Below the pieces are notes generated by a model. It was not told the origin of the DNA. It made no database searches and saw only the letters and a list, made by a program, of their open reading frames with translations. Below, in pieces: positions 60,801-64,000 of a stretch of DNA of 64,000 nt. How positions within the stretch are numbered: position 1 is the stretch's first letter; the number at the start of each line of letters is the position of its first letter. The stretch covers positions 1 to 64,000 of the forward strand of contig NZ_JBDPMD010000011.1 of the NCBI RefSeq assembly GCF_039871875.1, in the 5' to 3' direction. This stretch comes from Sphaerisporangium sp039871875 (lineage in GTDB: Bacteria; Actinomycetota; Actinomycetes; Streptosporangiales; Streptosporangiaceae). The translations under genes were made by a program, and so were the position numbers.

Positions 60801-62978
60801 CTGGCGGAGCGGCGGGCCCAGGCGCTGGCGCTGGACACCCATCTGCTGGCGGAGCTGCTCGGCCAGGCCGACCTGCGCGAGCTGCTCGACCCCGACGTCG
60901 TGGCCGACACCGAGCGGGAGCTGGCCCGGCTCGACCGGCCGCTCCGCGACGCCGAGGACCTCGCCGACCTGCTGCGCACCCACGGCCCGCTCCAGGCGGA
61001 GGACGTCGCGGTGCGGGACGGCGCGCCCGGGTGGCTGGCGGACCTCGAAGGGGCACGGCGCGCCATCCGCATCCGGCTGGCCGGGGTGGAGCAGTGGGCT
61101 GCGGTCGAGGACGCCGCCCGCCTGCGCGACGCGCTCGGCGTCCCGCTGCCCGTGGGGGTCCCGCACGCCTTCCTTGAGCCGGTCGCCGACCCGCTCGGCG
61201 ACCTGCTGGCCCGGCACGCCCGCACCCGGGGGCCGTTCGCCACCGAGACGGCCGCCGCGCGGTTCGGCCTGGGCGTCGCGGTGGTGGCCGACGCGCTGCG
61301 GCGCCTCGCGGCCGCCGGCCGGGTGGTCGCCGGGGAGTTCCGGCCGGGCGGCCGGGGCGAGGAGTGGTGCGACGCCGGGGTGCTGCGGTCGCTGCGCCGC
61401 CGGTCCCTGGCGCGGCTGCGCAAGGAGGTCGAGCCGGTACCACCCGAAGCCCTCGGGGCGTTCTCACCCGCCTGGCACGGCATCACCGGCGGCCGGTCCA
61501 TGCGGGGCATGGACGCGCTGGTGCACGCCTTGGAGCAGTTGCAGGGTGCGGCGGTGCCGGCGTCCGCGCTTGAGACGCTGGTGCTGCCCGGCCGGGTGCA
61601 GGGGTACGAGCCCTCGCTGCTGGACGAGCTGACCGCCTCGGGCGAGGTCGTGTGGGCCGGGCAGGGGTCTCTGCCCGGCGGGGACGGCTGGGTGGCGCTG
61701 TTCTTCGCCGACACGGCGCCGCTGCTGCTGCCCCCGCCCGCCGAGATCACCATGACCCCGCTGCACGAGGAGATCATGACGGCCCTCGGCGGCGGCGGTG
61801 CGCTGTTCTTCCGTGACCTCTCCACGAAGGTGGGCTCCCTGGACGACGGCGCGCTGGCCACCGCGCTGTGGGACCTGGTGTGGTCGGGCCGCGTGTCCGG
61901 CGACACCCTGGCCCCCTTGCGTTCCGTGCTGGGCTCCGGCCGGCCCGCGCACCGCCCCTCGTCCTCGCGCCGCCGCCGGGCCGTCCTCCCCACACGCTCC
62001 GGCCCTCCCACGGTCAGCGGCCGCTGGTGGACCCTCCCCGAGCCGTCCACGGACGTCACCCAGCGCGCCCACGCACAGGCGGACGTCCTCCTGGAACGCC
62101 ACGGCGTCCTCACCAGGGGCGTGATGGGCGCCGAACGCCTCGCCGGCGGCTTCGGCACCGTGTACCCGGTCCTGCGCGCCTTCGAGGAGTCCGGCCGCTG
62201 CCGCCGGGGCTACTTCGTCGAGGGCCTCGGCGGCGCCCAGTTCGCCCTCCCGGGCGCCGTGGACCGCATGCGCGCCATCGCCGCGTCCCTGTCCTCCCAC
62301 GAGCCCAGCGGGTCGTGGCCGGGTACTTTGCCTCCGTCCGCGCAACCGGGCTCGCCGCCCCTGGACCAGCCCCCGGGCTCCGCCCCCCTCACCTGGACAC
62401 CGGGTCCCCCGCCCGGGAACCGGACACCGGGATCGGCGTCCCCAACCTGGACACCGGGTCCCACGCCCGGCCTGCCGTACGGCGAGGCACCCTCACCCCA
62501 GGGACCGGCTTCCTCCGGCAGGCCGTACGGGGAGGCACCCTCGCCTCAAGGGCCGGGCTTTCCCGGCAGGTCGTACGGCGCCGTGCCGGGCTCGCGCTCC
62601 GGTGATGGCGGTCGTCGGGCGGTGGTGCTGGCCGCTGCCGACCCCGCCAATCCGTACGGCGCCGCGTTGCCGTGGCCGCCGCACCCGGGGGAGGTGACCC
62701 ACAAGCCTGGCCGTAAGGCCGGGGCCCTGGTGGTACTCGTCGACGGGCACCTGGTCCTTTATGTCGAAAGGGGGGGCCGCACCCTGCTCTCCTTCACCGA
62801 CGGCGACCGCCTCCAGCCCGCCGTGGACGCCCTCGCCCTGGCGGTCCGCGACGGCGCGCTGGGGAAACTCACCGTCGAGAAGGCCGACGGCGAGTCCATC
62901 ACCACGTCGCCCTTGGCCACGGCGCTCGAATCCGCCGGCTTCCACCCGACCCCGCGCGGCCTGCGCCTACGTGCCTGA
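57813..62978 (+). CDS. lhr: Lhr-family ATP-dependent helicase, with repeat insertions
   Basis: A 1721-residue large helicase-related protein, acting in DNA repair in mycobacteria. Walker A VVAPTGSGKT is at 43-52, DEVH at 199-202 (DEVHAVAGTKRGAHL), SAT in GLSATVRP and motif VI QRIGRAGHQVG at about 525. The Lhr core winged-helix and beta-barrel region and the C-terminal Lhr-CTD extend to the end. Three insertions are unusual: a Gly/Lys-rich loop (about 71-104) between motifs I and Ia, a triplicated 16-residue acidic repeat (320-367), and a Pro/Gly-rich region with PYGEAPSPQ repeats (about 1500-1605) just before the conserved C-terminus. GTG 57813 is chosen; a TTG five codons earlier is possible. 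Confidence 0.92.
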   Translation: MTASVFDHFTPVTRRWFTGAFAAPTAAQEGAWRSIAQGDNTLVVAPTGSGKTLAAFLWSLDRLAATRMTAGSGGVSGSRAAGKGTKGGKGEKGAGRGKSGDGPRRCRVVYVSPLKALAVDVERNLRAPLAGIGQAARAMGLPAPDVSVAVRSGDTTTEDRRRFAARPSDILITTPESLYLLLTSKARDALREVETVIVDEVHAVAGTKRGAHLALTLERLDALLPRPAQRIGLSATVRPVSEIAAFLGGSRPTTVVQPPSEKVIEIEVIVPVEDMTELDGPPRGAPRPGGQLVDPALWETAGPGLPEDGRPGFPADGEPALRKNGEPGFPEDDELALGKNGEPGFPDGDELALGKNGEPGFPEGGDSSWAVEEPPRRSIWPHVEEHLLGLIGSHRSTIVFANSRRLAERLCSRLNELAYERSAAAQGGVPGELTGGDGEGGPAARSAPAGVMAQAGVTKGGVPEIVRAHHGSVSKEQRAQIEEALKSGRLPAVVATSSLELGIDMGAVDLVACVEAPPSVASGLQRIGRAGHQVGAVSKGVIFPKYRGDLIQTAVVSERMKAGQIEETRYPRNPLDVLAQQIVAMCALDEWTVDELETLIRRAAPYATLPRSALEATLDMLAGRYPSDEFAELRPRVVWDRVTGRVTGRPGAQRLAVTNAGTIPDRGMFGVFLAGGDTGRGGRRVGELDEEMVYESRVGDVFVLGATSWRIEDITADRVLVSPAPGRPGKLPFWHGDTPGRPAELGRALGAFLRDMSGGDSSRLTDAGLDGYAAANLLAYLAEQREATGYVPDDRTVVVERFHDELGDWRVVIHTPYGARVHAPWSLAIGRRLRERYGMDVQALHSDDGIVLRIPDTLEGPPTDVAVFDPDELEQIVTEELGGSALFASRFRECAGRALLLPRRNPGKRSPLWQQRQRAADLMKVASRYGSFPIVLETMRECLQDVFDVPGLVALMRDVAARRVRVVEVETGQASPFAASLMFAYVGAFMYEGDAPLAERRAQALALDTHLLAELLGQADLRELLDPDVVADTERELARLDRPLRDAEDLADLLRTHGPLQAEDVAVRDGAPGWLADLEGARRAIRIRLAGVEQWAAVEDAARLRDALGVPLPVGVPHAFLEPVADPLGDLLARHARTRGPFATETAAARFGLGVAVVADALRRLAAAGRVVAGEFRPGGRGEEWCDAGVLRSLRRRSLARLRKEVEPVPPEALGAFSPAWHGITGGRSMRGMDALVHALEQLQGAAVPASALETLVLPGRVQGYEPSLLDELTASGEVVWAGQGSLPGGDGWVALFFADTAPLLLPPPAEITMTPLHEEIMTALGGGGALFFRDLSTKVGSLDDGALATALWDLVWSGRVSGDTLAPLRSVLGSGRPAHRPSSSRRRRAVLPTRSGPPTVSGRWWTLPEPSTDVTQRAHAQADVLLERHGVLTRGVMGAERLAGGFGTVYPVLRAFEESGRCRRGYFVEGLGGAQFALPGAVDRMRAIAASLSSHEPSGSWPGTLPPSAQPGSPPLDQPPGSAPLTWTPGPPPGNRTPGSASPTWTPGPTPGLPYGEAPSPQGPASSGRPYGEAPSPQGPGFPGRSYGAVPGSRSGDGGRRAVVLAAADPANPYGAALPWPPHPGEVTHKPGRKAGALVVLVDGHLVLYVERGGRTLLSFTDGDRLQPAVDALALAVRDGALGKLTVEKADGESITTSPLATALESAGFHPTPRGLRLRA
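58770..58913 (+). repeat. 48-bp in-frame triplication in lhr
   Basis: Units 58770-58817, 58818-58865 and 58866-58913 encode ALGKNGEPGFPEDDEL-like repeats of 16 residues. They lie in a loop between helicase motifs where Lhr proteins elsewhere have no insertion that I know of. Confidence 0.85.
62474..62600 (+). repeat. PYGE-type repeats in the lhr 3' part
   Basis: CCGTACGG(C/G)GAGG recurs at about 62478 and 62524, with related TCGTACGGCGCC at about 62571, encoding PYGEAPSPQGP twice and SYGAVPG. The core equals the palindrome-bearing start of the 48-bp minisatellite 8 kb upstream. Confidence 0.65.
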
Positions 62979-63064
62979 CCACTCAGAAGGACAGACTGCT
63001 TCTACGGACCTGACCACCCAAAAGGGCAGGACTGCGCCTACGCGCCTGACCATTCAGGAGGGGG
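62961..63064. repeat. 36-bp tandem repeat between convergent lhr and the VanX-like gene
   Basis: Three units of 33-36 bp (62961-62995, 62996-63031, 63032-63064) share CTGCGCCTACG-GCCTGACCA-TCAG. The first contains the last codons and stop of lhr. The third contains the last codons of the oppositely oriented dipeptidase gene. Confidence 0.75.
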
Positions 63065-63706
63065 GAAGGCGAGGGGGCCGTAGCGGGCGGTGGGGGTGCC
63101 GGTGGTCATGGCCCAGTAGCGGTCGCCGTGCGACCAGTGCCACCACTCGGTGGGGTAGTTGACCATGCCCGCGGATTCGAGGGCGGCGGTGAGGATCTTG
63201 CGGTGTTCGCGGGCGGCGGGTGAGATGTTGGGCGCCGCCGTGTAGCAGGCGCCGTCACTCTGCTCGGGGGTGGCGTTGACCTCGGTGCCCATGTCGAGTT
63301 CGGTGCCGTCGCCGGTGGTGAGGGTGAGGTCCACGGCCGCGCCGGCGGTGTGGGGGGCCACTTCTATGGGGGAGACGTAGCGGCTGGCGGCTGCGTGGAG
63401 GGCCTCGGGCGACATGCCGGGGTGGAGGCCGCGGAGCTGGTCCTTGTACTCCTCGAAGTACTTGCGCTGGAGGACCGGAGGACGGTAACCCTCCACGACG
63501 CGCAGACGGTAGCCGTACGGGAGCGCCGTCTCGGCCTCGCGGAGGCGGGCGAGCAGGCCCGCGCGCAGATGGGCGTAAGCACCCTCCGGGTCGGCGAGGC
63601 GGCCGTCCACCGCCAGGACGCCCCGCACGTCGGCCAGCGGCTCGCCGCAGTCCTCGACGGGGATCGAGGTCACGCGGGGGTCAGAGATCAGCACGACATT
63701 CCGCAT
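63038..63706 (-). CDS. VanX-like D-Ala-D-Ala dipeptidase
   Basis: A 222-residue zinc dipeptidase of the VanX/M15D family. Zinc ligands are visible in EVAPHTAGAAVDLTL (His and Asp) and TEWWHW (His, with the catalytic Glu). The substrate Arg is likely in VVEGYRPPVLQ. VanX splits D-Ala-D-Ala; relatives are used for wall turnover or glycopeptide resistance. There is no vanH, vanA or vanRS, no signal peptide and no neighbour of that type, so a housekeeping peptidoglycan-recycling role is more likely. ATG 63706 is chosen for family length. Confidence 0.88.
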   Translation of the reverse strand: MRNVVLISDPRVTSIPVEDCGEPLADVRGVLAVDGRLADPEGAYAHLRAGLLARLREAETALPYGYRLRVVEGYRPPVLQRKYFEEYKDQLRGLHPGMSPEALHAAASRYVSPIEVAPHTAGAAVDLTLTTGDGTELDMGTEVNATPEQSDGACYTAAPNISPAAREHRKILTAALESAGMVNYPTEWWHWSHGDRYWAMTTGTPTARYGPLAFPPPEWSGA

Positions 63707-63849
63707 GACCGGCAATTCTGGCACAAGCCCAGGTAAGAGGTTCGCCAGTGGTCCGCCAAGGGCCCGGCACCCGCCCGGGGGCACACCGCTGCCGCTCGAT
63801 CCCGGTGTCCCGCCGGATCCGCCGGGAGCCGTCCCGATCGCCGGGGCGG

Positions 63850-63869
63850 ATGAGTACAGGGTTACTCAT
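63850..63869. promoter_or_regulatory. Inverted repeat ATGAGTA-n6-TACTCAT
   Basis: Perfect 7-bp arms (63850-63856 and 63863-63869) surround CAGGGT, about 58 bp upstream of the partial gene at the right edge. Form and position suit an operator of a dimeric regulator. The partner is unknown. Confidence 0.55.
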
Positions 63870-63927
63870 GCCCGCTGAACCCGGACGCCCCTACGGTCGA
63901 AGTCTCCCTTCCCGCAGGAGGCGGCAC

Positions 63928-64000
63928 ATGTCCACTGTCGAGAACAAGACCAACGGAAACGAAGAGCCGGCGTTCCATGGAGTGGCCAACGGCGCCGCCG
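63928..64000 (+). CDS. Start of an unidentified gene, cut by the window edge
   Basis: An ATG at 63928 follows a textbook AGGAGG (63916-63921, 6 bases apart). It opens MSTVENKTNGNEEPAFHGV, a polar start with no signal peptide. Only 24 codons are visible, too few to identify the protein. The inverted repeat at 63850-63869 probably lies in its promoter. Confidence 0.7.
   Translation, partial: MSTVENKTNGNEEPAFHGVANGAA

Noticed and set aside
63038..63706. Vancomycin-resistance cluster
   Set aside because: Only a VanX-like dipeptidase is present, without vanH, vanA or vanRS.

Overview
The window is high-GC actinobacterial chromosome. The evidence is the strong G/C third-position bias, frequent GTG starts and overlapping ATGA/GTGA junctions, RNase Y, DUF3046 and RecX beside recA, an actinobacterial-type SOS box, a gluABCD-type uptake operon, a predicted F420-dependent LLM oxidoreductase and a stressosome-type partner-switching operon. 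A filamentous, soil-type actinomycete (possibly Streptosporangiales) fits, but that placement is inference. I see no rRNA, tRNA, prophage, transposase or CRISPR array.

Region 1 (0-11.7 kb): the conserved block degV-comEA-comEC-holA runs leftward. A secreted multidomain alpha-1,3-glucanase-type enzyme (GH87) runs rightward from a promoter with a palindromic operator. A 52-residue zinc-ribbon ORF follows. Region 2 (11.7-17.0 kb): an accessory-looking island. A membrane-anchored protein combines a Lon-type (S16-like) serine protease domain, a TM helix and about 13 WD40 repeats. It is divergent from a tightly overlapping three-gene operon (small membrane protein, 96-residue orphan, helix plus beta-sandwich protein). 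This is the best candidate for an undescribed system. Region 3 (17.1-24.6 kb): an orphan imidazolonepropionase-family hydrolase, then six overlapping genes encoding RsbR, RsbS, RsbT, an ATPase-PP2C fusion, a histidine kinase and a receiver-GAF-SpoIIE phosphatase, closed by a 12-bp bidirectional terminator.

Region 4 (24.6-36.6 kb): hflX, a DUF4097 lipoprotein, then the glyoxylate/glycolate operon aceB-glcD-glcE-glcF-iclR with an IclR-type palindrome just before aceB. After that come a two-domain VOC protein, an SPFH protein, a secreted HNH lipoprotein and a cupin. Region 5 (36.6-57.7 kb): a large TPR-like protein and the housekeeping block dapF-miaA-ogt-LigB-like, a CAP protein, miaB, gluABCD, an S9 peptidase, rny, an LLM oxidoreductase, recX-recA, DUF3046 and a VOC protein. 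Region 6 (57.8-64.0 kb): a very large Lhr-family helicase, a VanX-like dipeptidase, and the start of a further gene behind a 7-bp-arm inverted repeat.

A striking genome-level trait is the number of short tandem repeats (17, 19, 26, 36 and 48 bp units) that sit next to gene 3' ends. In-frame repeats of 33, 42 and 48 bp also occur inside comEA, the protease-WD40 gene and lhr.
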